This document shows positions 1-10,124 of a stretch of 64,000 nt of DNA, one piece after another. The stretch comes from Catenaria anguillulae PL171 (taxonomy: Eukaryota; Blastocladiomycota; Blastocladiomycetes; Blastocladiales; Catenariaceae). Under the pieces are notes generated by a model. The model worked only from the letters and a program-made list of their open reading frames with translations. It was not told the DNA's origin and searched no databases. The stretch is from positions 62,001 to 126,000 of the forward strand of contig MCFL01000045.1 of the NCBI GenBank assembly GCA_002102555.1, in the 5' to 3' direction. Made by a program: the position numbers and the translations under genes. The stretch's first letter is position 1, and every line of letters begins with the position of its first letter.

Positions 1-2
1 CT

Positions 3-506
3 GGATCCAATAATCCGCGCGAAACCCTGCATGAGCGCTCATTGACCGTGTGCGACAAGTCGCAGACGCACTTGGTTGTCGCCGCTGGCCGCAACTTGTT
101 TGTGTTGCACTCGCCCGAAGACGATCCGCTCGCGGGCATGACGCTTGCATGCTACATTCCGTTACCTGCACTTCCAAATCATGTGCATTGCGAGCTGGAT
201 AGCGACACTGGCATGGTGCGTGTCGTACACGTTCTGAGCGCCGGAACAGGAAGCTCGCAATACTTCCGGTTTGTTGTTGGCGCTCAATTGGCCGACTCGG
301 GAATGGGCGGCAGCGGGTCACCGGATCCGTTAAAGGTGACAGGAATTGTGGCACTGAGGGGCTGGAATACGTGCGTGTATCTGAGGAATGGAGGCGCAGA
401 CAAGAGTGGTTCAAGTGTGGATGGGCGAGGATGTATGGTCATTGCGGACCCGACTGGCGTCATGCTTTTGCAGGATCAGGGGGACGTATTTTGCGATGCC
501 AAGTAG
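3..506 (+). CDS. 3' end of an unidentified protein gene
   Basis: An open frame runs from base 3 to a stop at 504-506, so the gene starts outside the window. About 167 residues are visible. They alternate short hydrophobic stretches with Gly/Ser/Asp turns (for example LVVAAGRNLFVLHSPEDD and GCMVIADPTGVMLLQDQGD), which could fit blades of a beta-propeller or another all-beta fold. I recognise no catalytic motif and no family. An in-frame TTG at 42 is not a credible start because the frame continues upstream. The next gene starts nearly 400 bp downstream on the same strand. No function is proposed. Confidence 0.55.
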   Translation, partial: GSNNPRETLHERSLTVCDKSQTHLVVAAGRNLFVLHSPEDDPLAGMTLACYIPLPALPNHVHCELDSDTGMVRVVHVLSAGTGSSQYFRFVVGAQLADSGMGGSGSPDPLKVTGIVALRGWNTCVYLRNGGADKSGSSVDGRGCMVIADPTGVMLLQDQGDVFCDAK

Positions 507-895
507 CGGAAATGTTTTGAAATGAGTGATTGTTCCCGTTAAAGGGTTGTCTCATTTTCCTATTCTCCGGCGTATATTTTTACCCGAGCACGTTTGCTGT
601 CGTCAGATCATGAGATCGATGCAGCTTGCCTCTGCAGTGCATATTTACAATATGTATCCCGGCTGCACTCAAAATAACAACATTATCGACGAGCATTACA
701 ATCAGAAGGCTGCTCATGCAACCGAAGCATATGCAATTCTTGATGCCCACCACCCGCTGCACGACCACGATCGATCATGACCGGCGCTGACAATGTCCAC
801 AATCACTGTATGTTCCTCTGCTCTTTCCGATAACTCAACGATCAACCGCTGACTATAGCTCGAACTCGGTCGCCAATAAAGCATCACACACCCAT
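507..895. other. Intergenic spacer
   Basis: This is 389 bp between the unidentified 3' end and the putative start of the channel gene. I see no RNA gene or convincing promoter element. On the minus strand an open stretch runs through about 714-1107 and overlaps the putative channel N-terminus, so the true strand of coding around 850-1100 is not settled. Confidence 0.4.
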
Positions 896-3204
896 TTGCA
901 TTTACCGCCACCACAAGTACCAAACTCCAGCGCCGCTTGGCCCCATGAGAAAACCACACCTTGTGCTGCAGGGTCAAGTAAGAGCAGCTCATTGTTCCTG
1001 TCCCCGCTGAGCTCAGCGACTGATATTCCCCAGTCCGTGTCCACGAATGCTGTTCGCACTTTGAACTTGGATGGTGCGGACACCATCAACGAGCGCCGAA
1101 ACAGCATCAGTCACGAGCCCGCTGGTCGTTTGAGGCATGTTACCGAGCAGAGCTCCGTGCAAGCGTTGGTTCAAAGCCGGCATGGTAGTTTGCAGGGGCA
1201 AGCAGAAACTCGAGGAGCAGAGAACAGTGCCACACCATTCGTCGAGCTCCACACCTCATCAACACTACCGCCACAGCCACAGCCGCCACATGACGATGAA
1301 CTGGTTTCAACACTTGAACCAGCAAGACACTGGTCATTTTCGGCTCACGAACCAGCGGGCGGCCTCGATCTTTCGAAAGAATTGTCCACAGAGCTTGATT
1401 TCAGTCGTTCGCAATCACATGCAACCTCGGTTCCTCGCTTTTTCTACCATCGAGTCATCCAACCTGCTCAAGAATTGCTTTCCACAGTGGTAGGCCGCGT
1501 GTCAAGCGACCCAGAGTCACCCTTTTGGCGAGTGCTTGATGTTGTCACACGCGCAATCGATGCGTCGTACCTGATTGGCATTCCCATTCTGGTTGCGTTC
1601 TTGTGTGAAGTCCCTTTTGGCGTGTATTACTCGTTTGCGGCTGTGGATGCCGCTCTGTACTTGGTGGTACTCCTGGACTTCTACCGGCCGCGCAAGGACA
1701 AGTATGGCCAACTTGTGACCCATCCCGAGAAGCGTAAGGAGCTGTATTGGCGGTCAAGCAACAACCGTCTGAAGATTCTGTCGTGCTTGCCATGCGACTG
1801 GCTGTTTTACGCTCATGGCCTGTTAGCGAGAGCCGAGCATACTGGGCTTGTTTGCAACCACCCGATCTTCGTGCACTCGTTCTCCGATGGATCGAGCTCA
1901 TTGTCCCCAATGGCAATAGTCACCATTGAGTCGGTTGCCGTTCGATACATGTACTCGGCGTCGTACGTCTCTCTCACTGGTAACCGAGTGAAGCTGTTAA
2001 GAAGGTTCGGCTCACTTGATCTTGAAATGATCCATTTTACATCAATGAAAGTGATATTCCCTCGCTTGAGCTCACTTTTGCATTGCTGCGACTGGTTCGA
2101 CTCCTGCATACTGGAGACACACTCATCTGGTTTCGAGATATGCGGTTCCCCTATGTCCCACGAGCATTCAGTCGGCTGCTCAAGAACTTGCTTGTTGCCG
2201 TCTACGTCTCGCTGTTCAACTCGTGCATCTTTTGGTTTACCAGCTCACGGCTGCACCCACAGCGCCGCTTTATTGCTCGTTATCTTGTTGACGATGAAGG
2301 CATTCCTACTGGCCTCCTGTTTCGGTTCCTTTTTAACTAGTATGCAATCTCCTTTATTCGTCGTGTGAGACCCAATCCATTCTCACCCACTTGGCATTCT
2401 TCTGACATTCAACCAAAGTGTGGACGCACAAAAGGCTTTGTTCTTCATCTTGCGAGATGTCAAGGTTGTTTGGGAAGCAGGATACCAGGTCCGTCATTTT
2501 CTTTTTTTGCCGGCTCGCCACGGGGCTGCTCGAGACTGCTTACATTCCGGGACATCCTTTCATCTTGCCAGGCGGTCGAAATGCTTCTTGCTTCAGTCGT
2601 TTATGGTATACGCACTCTTCTTCTTTTCCCACAGAGTATGCCACTTGACATTGAATTTACTGTTAGGGAGCATTTTCGGCAATTTGGTTTCAATCGTTCG
2701 CTCGCTCAACGTGCAAGGGCATTACGACAAGATGGCCAAGAGCCGCAATTTCAAAAAGACCTTCTTGCGTCAATACCTCATTGCCAACCAGTTCCCGGCG
2801 ACGCTTCAGCAGCGAATCCTCGATCAGGAGGAGTTTGATTTCTTGCACAAGAAGGGCATGGACCTTGACGAAATTGTCAACTCGTTGCCAAGCGGCATGC
2901 GGCGAGACATTCTGATGCACCTCTATTGGAGTCTGATCGAGAAAGTACCTCTTTTCGCCAAGACCGACATGGCGTTCAAGCAAGCGCTGATAGAGAGAAT
3001 TACCATGATCAACGTTCAGTCGGGTTTCTATGTATGTAAAACGAGCTTCAACGGTCGCCACATGCATAGTAGCCAGTATGCTGACTGGTGTCGTCATGGT
3101 CTTTTCAGGTTTTCAAGCAAGGAGACACCGGCACTGATCTCTTTCTTGTCAAGAAAGGTGCTGTCGCCATCATGTCTGCTGATGAGACTAGACTTGCCAC
3201 ATGA
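896..3204 (+). pseudogene. CNG/HCN/EAG-type cation channel, truncated in its CNBD
   Basis: After a low-complexity N-terminus come segments like S1-S3 (1531-1815, including the S3-like ILSCLPCDWLFY), then an Arg-rich S4 with S5 (about 2080-2290, LLRLVRLLHTGDTLIWF), then a pore/S6 exon ending at 2605. The intron 2606-2666 joins this to an exon at 2667-3031 that encodes GSIFGNLVSIVRSLN, a full C-linker and LIEKVPLF at the CNBD start. A second intron (3032-3108) leads to 3109-3201 (VFKQGDTGTDLFLVKKGAV), and then TGA at 3202. About 40 CNBD residues remain; the phosphate-binding cassette is missing. The filter region reads TFRDI where GYGD/GFGD would be expected. Upstream intron boundaries between 1815 and 2560 are not resolved. 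The transposon island starts right after the stop. In zoosporic fungi such channels act in cGMP/cAMP signalling (family knowledge). Confidence 0.72.
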
Positions 3205-3590
3205 CGTGACGCATTTAGGTACATGTACTATCATTTTCCTCTTCTGATGATACTTGTACAGGTTGCTGGACTCAATATGTTTTACCAATACTTGCCCCAT
3301 GCAAACGCGGTATTTTTGCAAGAGTCAGGGCAATACTGGTACTGGCTCATGATTCCAAGAATCACTGATACTACCTGTCAATGTGGTGAGGATATACAGA
3401 TACTGATTGGTATGGGCTGCGTGGACAGACATGTACCAATACTGGTCAGTTCTGATGCAAAATACTGCTATTGGCCTGTGGATTGAGGATACTGTTGGCC
3501 ACCATTGACAGAAATGAATGATGCTGTTACTGGAAAATGCCTTTACTATAGAAAACATGGATACATTAGACAAAATACACTACAAGATTC
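3205..3590. other. Left edge of the transposon island
   Basis: There is no coding signal. Bases 3290-3500 contain several degenerate copies of a CCAATACTGGTAC-like motif in both orientations (near 3292, 3332, 3403, 3436). These may be subterminal repeats of a DNA transposon whose genes follow, but no terminal inverted repeat partner was identified. Confidence 0.35.
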
Positions 3591-5421
3591 TCACCACCAG
3601 GCAGGCACATCCGGGCACTTCACAAGGGAATGCTTGTCTAGCGACTCTGCAACAAGCTGCATCACTTTCTTTCCTTCCAAAGACACACCGCCAAAGCCAA
3701 GCTCCTTCAGCTCATCTTCTGGTACTGCTGACGACAATTGTGCACGGATTGCCTTAATCTCCTCCTTGGACAAGTGGCACAATGTCTCATGGATTTCAGT
3801 GATCTTGCCCTGAAATCCCGAACGGCCAGAGTCTGGGCGGGCAGCAAGCACACAAAACAACACAGGGCCAAAGACCATGTACAAGTGCATGAGGCACCGG
3901 CAGTACGACACATAGTTTGCCTTTTGGCGTTCTGGCACGGCCTTCAAAGCTGAAAGTTTGACTTTGCGGGGAATGTTGACCTTGACCTGATGTTGTTTCT
4001 GTGCATTTGTTAGCTCAAGGTCAAAGGAGCTTGCCACCATTGTGGCAACGACCAAGCTTGCCGGCACAGTGTGATTCGGCTTGCTGGTCAACACATCCAC
4101 CTCACCCTCGGGAGCAACGCGATTGGATACTTCGGACAGCATCCACAAGAAGTCGGTCAAGGCACCCATGGCAGACAAAACAGCCGCCGTTCCTTGTGCC
4201 GACTCAGCAGCCTTCCACCCACTTTGCCGGCCAATGCCTGCATTCAACACCCCCTTCAACTGCTCCCAGACCGTAACACCATTGCTTGCCTTCATACGTT
4301 TGTGCCCCTCCTTGGCCCAAGCGACGTACTCGGAGATCCTGTTCCCCAGGATCATCTGCAAGAAGAAGAAGAAAAAAAGTCCGTTAGCATGAAGTCTTCG
4401 GCAGCCGAAGACTTTGCCTCGGTGACGTGGTGGATCAGCACGCGATCGGCCATGACGATCGACAGCCCGTGAAGCGGTGAAGCAGGCTCAATGAGATGTG
4501 GCAGCGGCTGACACGGAGGCCGAGGCAAGTGATAAACAAGCTAAATATACATACCTTGCTCGCAATGGAGTCACCACTGCCAACCACCCCATCACCGGCA
4601 ACGATAGCCTTACGCCGCCGCTTGGGCACCGGCGCCACCATGGCCTCAGACGCGACATCCTCCTCTCCGTCGACATCGCCAATAGACCGCTTCTTGGACT
4701 CTTGAGGGTCCTGCTTGACAGCGCCAGCAACTTGGCGCTCGCCCACAAACACGATATCTGGTGTGTGCAGGTCCTCGCCCTTGTCCTTGCCCTCGCCCTT
4801 GCCCTCGTCCTCGCCCTCGTCCTTGTCAGCAAGTAAGGACAAGGACTGCACAATGGTTTCGATTGCGGCATTGTCCTTACCGATCTTGGCTGTCGAAGCG
4901 AGCTGCTTGTACAGGCCGACTACGCATCTACACAAAAGAGCAGCATGAGTACAACCAGTCGTTTGCAGATTGATACAGAAGTTGAAAGCCACGTACTTGG
5001 CCACAATTTCGGGTGTCACCTCGTCCAGCGCAATGGGCAAATGGACCTTGTACCTGGAAGGGACTTGATCAAGGCCAGCCGACATGGCGCCAGGCGAGGC
5101 GGGCGGGCCATCGGCAGTAGTGGGCTTGGCCGACATGGTGCTGGGCGAGGCGGGCGGGCCATCGGCAGTAGTGGGCTTGGTCGACATGGCGCCAGGCGAG
5201 GCGGGCGGGCCATCGGTGGTAGTGGTCTTGGCCGACATGGTGCTGGGCGAGGCGGGCGGGCCATCGGTGGTAGTGGTCTTGGCCGACATGGTGCTGGGCG
5301 AGGCGGGCGGGCCATCGGTGGTAGTGGTCTTGGCCGACATGGTGCTGGGCGAGGCGGGCAGGCCTTCGATGGTCAAAGAAGTGGTCATTCTGTCAGGGGT
5401 GTCTGTGATCTTTGATAGCAT
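3591..5421 (-). CDS. Unknown 520-aa protein with 17-residue repeats, paired with a hAT transposase
   Basis: The model is complement(3591-4355, 4555-4927, 4997-5421). The introns 4996-4928 (GTACGT...TGTGTAG) and 4554-4356 (GTATGT...TTGCAG) keep frame and give 520 residues. Near the N-terminus six tandem copies of a Pro/Ala/Ser/Thr-rich 17-residue unit (consensus GPPASPSTMSAKTTTTD) are encoded by a 51-bp minisatellite at about 5075-5380. An acidic Asp/Glu/Gly/Lys tract and a basic KRRRK cluster (possible nuclear signal) follow. The last exon (254 residues) is globular and unrecognised. The gene points away from the hAT transposase gene, with the tandem array at about 5950-7470 between them, and its last intron carries the palindrome also found in the transposase intron. 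It is plausibly an accessory gene of the same element, but function is unknown. The start at 5421 is the first ATG that opens directly into the repeat domain. Confidence 0.5.
4392..4414. repeat. Perfect palindrome in an intron (copy 1 of 4)
   Basis: The 11-base arm AAGTCTTCGGC and its exact reverse complement flank a single central base. It lies inside the intron 4554-4356 of the unknown minus-strand gene. Three close relatives sit in one intron of the divergent hAT transposase gene (8620, 8679, 8756). Confidence 0.85.
5075..5380. repeat. 51-bp coding minisatellite, six units
   Basis: Six tandem 51-bp units encode the 17-residue repeats on the minus strand. Units differ at a few positions (GTGCTG versus GCGCCA, and TGGTGGTAGTGG versus CGGCAGTAGTGG), so at least two unit types are interleaved. 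All units keep the reading frame. Confidence 0.85.
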
Positions 5422-5940
5422 GATATTCGCCAGGGGAGAATGAAACAAGCTGTTGCTTTCAACTGTGCCCCAGTCAATTGAACCTGTCATGCGTTTAGAA
5501 CTCGAGCTGGATTGCTGGCAACATGAATGGAGATTCTGTCTCAGGACGTCATGTTCATTTAGCTCAGTCGGTTCGCATCTGCAATCAATACAGAACATCA
5601 GTGTATCGAACCTGACCGTTATTGTTTTGGTTAGCCGGGCAATGTCACATGGTTTTTTTGAAAGGTGTCAGGCAACAGAAAACAAGCAACTTGCTGTCAA
5701 GGCAGTGTTTTTTTTTTTCTCTGGCGGCGATGGAAGATCGTTCAGTCTCACTCTCCACCATTATGTACACTGACCATGATGTACCCGATAACCTATTGAG
5801 CAAGCCAGATGTTACCATGCGCAAATGCCGCTGACAACACCGCAAATCACTCGAAAACTTGGCACATACAACTGAATGGCTCACAATGTCAGTGCATGTC
5901 GGCAGACTCGCATAAAATGAAAACCCTCTGACACATTCTG
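5422..5940. other. Presumed upstream region of the 17-residue-repeat gene
   Basis: No gene is recognised. The open frame of the minus-strand gene continues upstream to about 5598 without an obvious better start. There is an 11-T tract at about 5709-5719. The region could carry the promoter of the minus-strand gene. Confidence 0.3.
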
Positions 5941-5949
5941 TAATGTGCG

Positions 5950-7470
5950 ATTGGCTGCGACACACGGACGGCACTCACCTTTCGACAAGCTATTCACGGG
6001 CAAACCAATTGCTGCGAATCTTTTCATACAATTGGTATGTCATCGGCATGTCGGCAAGTGGTCGAAATCGCTTTAAATATGGCCTACCTGGTGCTGAAGC
6101 ACAGGAAAGTGCATATGCGCTGTCCCTCAGGCCTCAGAGAAGCGTCAACAAAGTGAAAGGCGTCGCGGCTTTCGGCCAGGTAAGTCTGCGGCTTTCAAAT
6201 TGGTTGTAGACTTGCACAAGCTCGGGCTCGCTCCACATTATTATACTTCGCGATTGTCACAGATGTGATTAGGTCTCGTCTAGGAACATTGAACTGGCGC
6301 ACCTCATGGACTATTTCCAAACGTGTACTCCTCTCCACTCGATAAAAACGGCCCAAACTTGGATATGATGTGCCAATAAGTCTGCGAAATACTTTCAAAT
6401 TGGTTGTAGACTTACGTAAGCTCGGCTCGCCCTGCATTCTGGGTCGCGATTGTGTTGCACAACCAGATGTGATTGGGTCTGGGAACATTGAACTTGTCTC
6501 ATGACCAGCACCGTCACTTCATGTGCGTGTTTCCCGACATGAACGCTTCATGGGAAATTGACTGCAGCACATGAGCGGCACTCACCTTTCGACAAGATAT
6601 TCACCGGGAAACCAATTGCTGCGAATCTTTTGATACCATTGGTATGTCGGCGGCATGCCGGCAAGTGGTCGAAATCGCATTGTCTCACGACTAGCACCAT
6701 GTCACGTCCGTTCATGTGCATGTTTCCCGACATGAACACTTGGCGGGAAATGGACTGCGGCACATGAGCGGCACTCACATTTCGACAAGATATTCACCGG
6801 GAAACCAATTGCTGCGAATCTTTTGATACCATTGGTATGTTGGCGGCATGCCGGCAAGTGGTCGAAATCGCATTGTCTCACGACGGGCACCATGTCATGT
6901 CCGTTCATTGTGCACGTTTTCCGACATGAACACTTGGCGGGAAATGGACTGCGGCACATGAGCGGCACTCACATTTCGACAAGATATTCACCGGGAAACC
7001 AATTGCTGCGAATCTTTTGATACCATTGGTATGTTGGCGGCATGCCGGCAAGTGGTCGAAATCGCATTGTCTCACGACGGGCACCATGTCATGTCCGTTC
7101 ATTGTGCACGTTTTCCGACATGAACACTTGGCGGGAAATGGACTGCGGCACATGAGCGGCACTCACATTTCGACAAGATATTCACCGGGAAACCAATTGC
7201 TGCGAATCTTTTGATACCATTGGTATGTTGGCGGCATGCCGGCAAGTGGTCGAAATCGCATTGTCTCACGACTGCACCATGTCACGTCCGTTCATGTGCA
7301 TGTTTCCCGACATGAACACTTGGCGGGAAATGGACTGCGGCACATGAGCGGCACTCACATTTCGACAAGATATTCACCCGGAAACCAATTGCTGCGAATC
7401 TTTTGATACCATTGGTATGTCGGCGGCATGTCGGCAAGTGGTCGAAATCGCAACGATGACTCTGACTCGC
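5950..7470. repeat. Tandem array of ~193-bp units between divergent genes
   Basis: The landmark GAGCGGCACTCAC recurs at 6573, 6766, 6960, 7154 and 7346, with spacings of 193, 194, 194 and 192 bp. Each unit contains TTCGACAAGATATTCACC, a CCAATTGCTGCGAATC block, CATTGGTATGT and GGTCGAAATCGCA. A diverged unit starts near 5956. Between 6180 and 6490 a second motif (TTCAAATTGGTTGTAGACTT) occurs twice, about 195 bp apart, so a related period continues there. The array separates the unknown minus-strand gene from the hAT transposase and ends about 190 bp before the transposase ATG. It may be subterminal or internal repeats of the transposon. Confidence 0.9.
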
Positions 7471-7657
7471 AATTGGCCATTTGCACCAGGCAGCAGATCA
7501 TGTGTGACCATGTGATGGATGAATCGATATCAGAATCAGCTCCCTGCATTTCCCATGTGCCCTTGTCAGCGGTGTCGGCAGAGTGTTTGCCTCACATGGC
7601 TGTGACCTGGCTCCCTTTGGCAATTACTAGTCAGCCATCCACATTCGCAGGACAAAC

Positions 7658-10124
7658 ATGACAACCACCACCTCCTCAGCGGGTCACAAGAGACAAGCTT
7701 CTCGCTCCCCGGACCGCCAGCCAGCAGTCAACAAGCGGCCCAACATGAGCGATGACGTGATTTCACTCGATGACAGCGACCATGGTATGTTGGCCCTTCC
7801 CTTCTTCATGCCCCACTCCAGTTTCTGAGTCCCATTTCGCTTTCTGCCAAAGCAGAATCAACCGATCAATCCACCACCACCACCTCCACCAACACATCGC
7901 ATCAGCCCAAACCTTCAACCAAATTGGGGGCATACGGCAAGTACTTCTTCCCTCCGAACCAGAGCCCAGATCCTGCCGAGTACGCCGACGTCCTCCACCG
8001 CCTCGCAACTGTTCTGGGTATGACTGGGGCCACTCTGCCAATGGCCGCAACTTTTGAAACTGCCGACAACCTCTACCTTTGCCGCCTTTGCATGGCCAAG
8101 GTTGTCAACAGCACGCACACGACCACCAACCTTGCCTCCCACCTCTTCCACCACCATGAAAAGTTCATGAGCAAGCAAGAAGATTTGAAAGACGCATTCG
8201 CTTCCGCCAAAAAGACCAAGAACAAGGAACCTGGCCGAGGGCAAACTGACATCCGTGCCGCCATGGCTGGGCCAGCTGCAGGTGCTCGGCGGCCCAGCCC
8301 TGCACAACAGGCCAAATTTGACGAGGCGGTGGTTCGGTTCTTGGTTGGGACGAATCAGTCAATCCGGGTTGTGGACGACAAAAACTTCCGCGAGCTTATT
8401 GAATTGGCTGGGGGCAAGTTCCGTTTGTTTGGGCGCACAACGATGACCAAACGGATTGTTGCGTCGTCTCAAAAGGTGATTGAAGAGCTCCAAACGCTCG
8501 TCAAGGGCTCGTCGTCCAAGTTTAACATCATCATGGATGGGTGGACTGCGGGGAATCAAGTGCAATTTTTTGGTATGTTCATTTTCACTGCCCATCACGA
8601 TCCTTCCCTACGCGTTTGCAAAGTCTTCAGGATCCGAAGACTTTTTGCTGTCCATGTCTCTCTCCCTGCCTACCTCCCAAAGTCTTCAGGACCTGAAGAC
8701 TTTTAATATTGCCTCAAAACTCCCCTTCTCTACCTCTACCGCCATCTCGCCCAGCAAAGTCTTCAGGATCCGAAGACTTTCACCCTGTGCTGCTTGACGC
8801 GTTCCTGTCTCATCAACTGTGCCGCTGTCTCACTTGATCAAACAGCAATCACCGCGTCCTTCCTCACGATCGACGATCAACATGCGATCCACCACCAAGC
8901 TCTCCTCGACTTTGTCCCAACCAATGCCAAGACTGGTGACGAAATTGCTCATCTAATCAAGAACGTGCTTGCTACATACAACATCACACTTGAGCAAGTT
9001 GTTGCGCTGACAATGGACAATGCCTCATCGAACACAAAAGCCCTTGATACCCTCAACGGCGTGCTTTGCAGGGAAGGCTCGTCCCACAAAATTGAGGGCG
9101 TGTACTGCCTGCAGCACAGCACCAACCGAGCTGCGCAACGGGTCATTGACATTCTCCACTGGCTTGTACCTGGGGTATGTGATTAAACTTGCACTGGTTT
9201 TCTGTCTGCATCAGTTTGACTCTGACTAACACACCACTTGCATTACCAGCTGAGGAAACTCCTGTCGGCACTCTACTACAGCCCAACCATCCGCACAGCG
9301 CTTGAAAAGGCGTGCAATGCAGCAGGTATTCAATACAAGGTCCCTCGACATGATGTCCGGACACGTTGGAACAGCACCTGGGAAGCCCTCAATCGACTAC
9401 TGGAATTGAAGCCAGCCATCCTTCTTGCGTCCACTTGGGTTAACGATGAACGTCTTGGGTTGCTTGAAAAGCACCATTGGGACTACGTTGGTTTGTGCCC
9501 TTCATTTGTTTTGCATCCTGCCAGTGATCCACCTGCTGACTTCATTCTTTTGCTAGAGGAATTTGTGGAACTGCTTTGCCCTTTCTGGGAGTACACACAG
9601 TTCACCGCTGCTGGTGTTGATACATGGACTTTGCCGTGGGTCTTACCATGCTACGATGGACTGATGGACACCTTGGACGAGTTTGTTGCCTCCCGTTTGC
9701 ACCCATCAGATTTTGCTCGCGTTGATCAAGAAGATGTGCTCAGCGCTATCAACCTCAAGCAGGCACCAGCAGATTTTGCTGCGAATCCTTTGTTGGGCGA
9801 TGATGCAGCTGGCTATGTCATTGGCGAGTTTGATCAAGATGAGGAGGAGGACGAGGAAGGCAAGGTAGCCGAGGATGGCCTTGAGAGCGAGAGGGCCAAG
9901 GAAATCGAAATGGCGTTTGGCGGTGTTCATGATTCACAGGCAACCAAGGATTCCAGTGCACCTGACATCATTGGTGGGCAAGAATCCGTCTTTGCACTGA
10001 TTAGCGAGGATGATGACGACGAGAATCAGCTCATCTTGGATCTGGTTTCAGTGCAAGGCCGGGTCAAGGAAAAGGTTGACAAGGAAAAGGTCCCCAAGGA
10101 CAAGCTTGCCAGTAAAATGGCTGG
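7658..10124 (+). CDS. hAT-family transposase, C-terminus lost to an insertion
   Basis: The model is join(7658-7784, 7856-8572, 8846-9174, 9250-10124). All three GT-AG introns keep phase. A BED-type zinc finger (YLCRLC...HLFHHHEKF) is followed by hAT motifs: RELIELAGGKFRLFGRTT, FNIIMDGWTAGNQ, VVALTMDNASSN, YCLQHSTNRAAQR and VRTRWNSTWEALNRLLEL. An acidic spacer follows (DEEEDEEG, EDDDDENQ). The frame then runs into 18 T at 10125, the 3' tail of an ORF1-only retroelement on the other strand. The C-terminal hAT dimerisation region is not found further right, so this copy is broken. hAT transposases excise and insert elements flanked by 8-bp duplications. The intron 8573-8845 carries three copies of a palindrome. 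Confidence 0.85.
8620..8780. repeat. Three AAAGTCTTC palindromes in one transposase intron
   Basis: Copies lie at 8620-8644, 8679-8703 and 8756-8780. The second is perfect: the 12-base arm AAAGTCTTCAGG, one central A, then the reverse complement of the arm. The other two share arms AAAGTCTTC/GAAGACTTT around AGGATCC. Spacing is 59 and 77 bp. All lie inside intron 8573-8845. Each could form a hairpin in RNA or single-stranded DNA. Confidence 0.9.

Noticed and set aside
4715-5443. Plus-strand repeat ORFs over the minisatellite
   Set aside because: All phases of a 51-bp repeat stay open on both strands. The minus-strand frame is the one that continues through proper introns into a long non-repetitive domain.
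6548-7214. Repeated short ORFs in the 193-bp array
   Set aside because: They are the same frame recurring in each repeat unit, without motifs; the array is better described as non-coding.
5950-7470. CRISPR-like array or satellite centromere
   Set aside because: The 193-bp units have no spacers and only five to six copies, and the region is eukaryotic; the position between divergent transposon genes explains it better.
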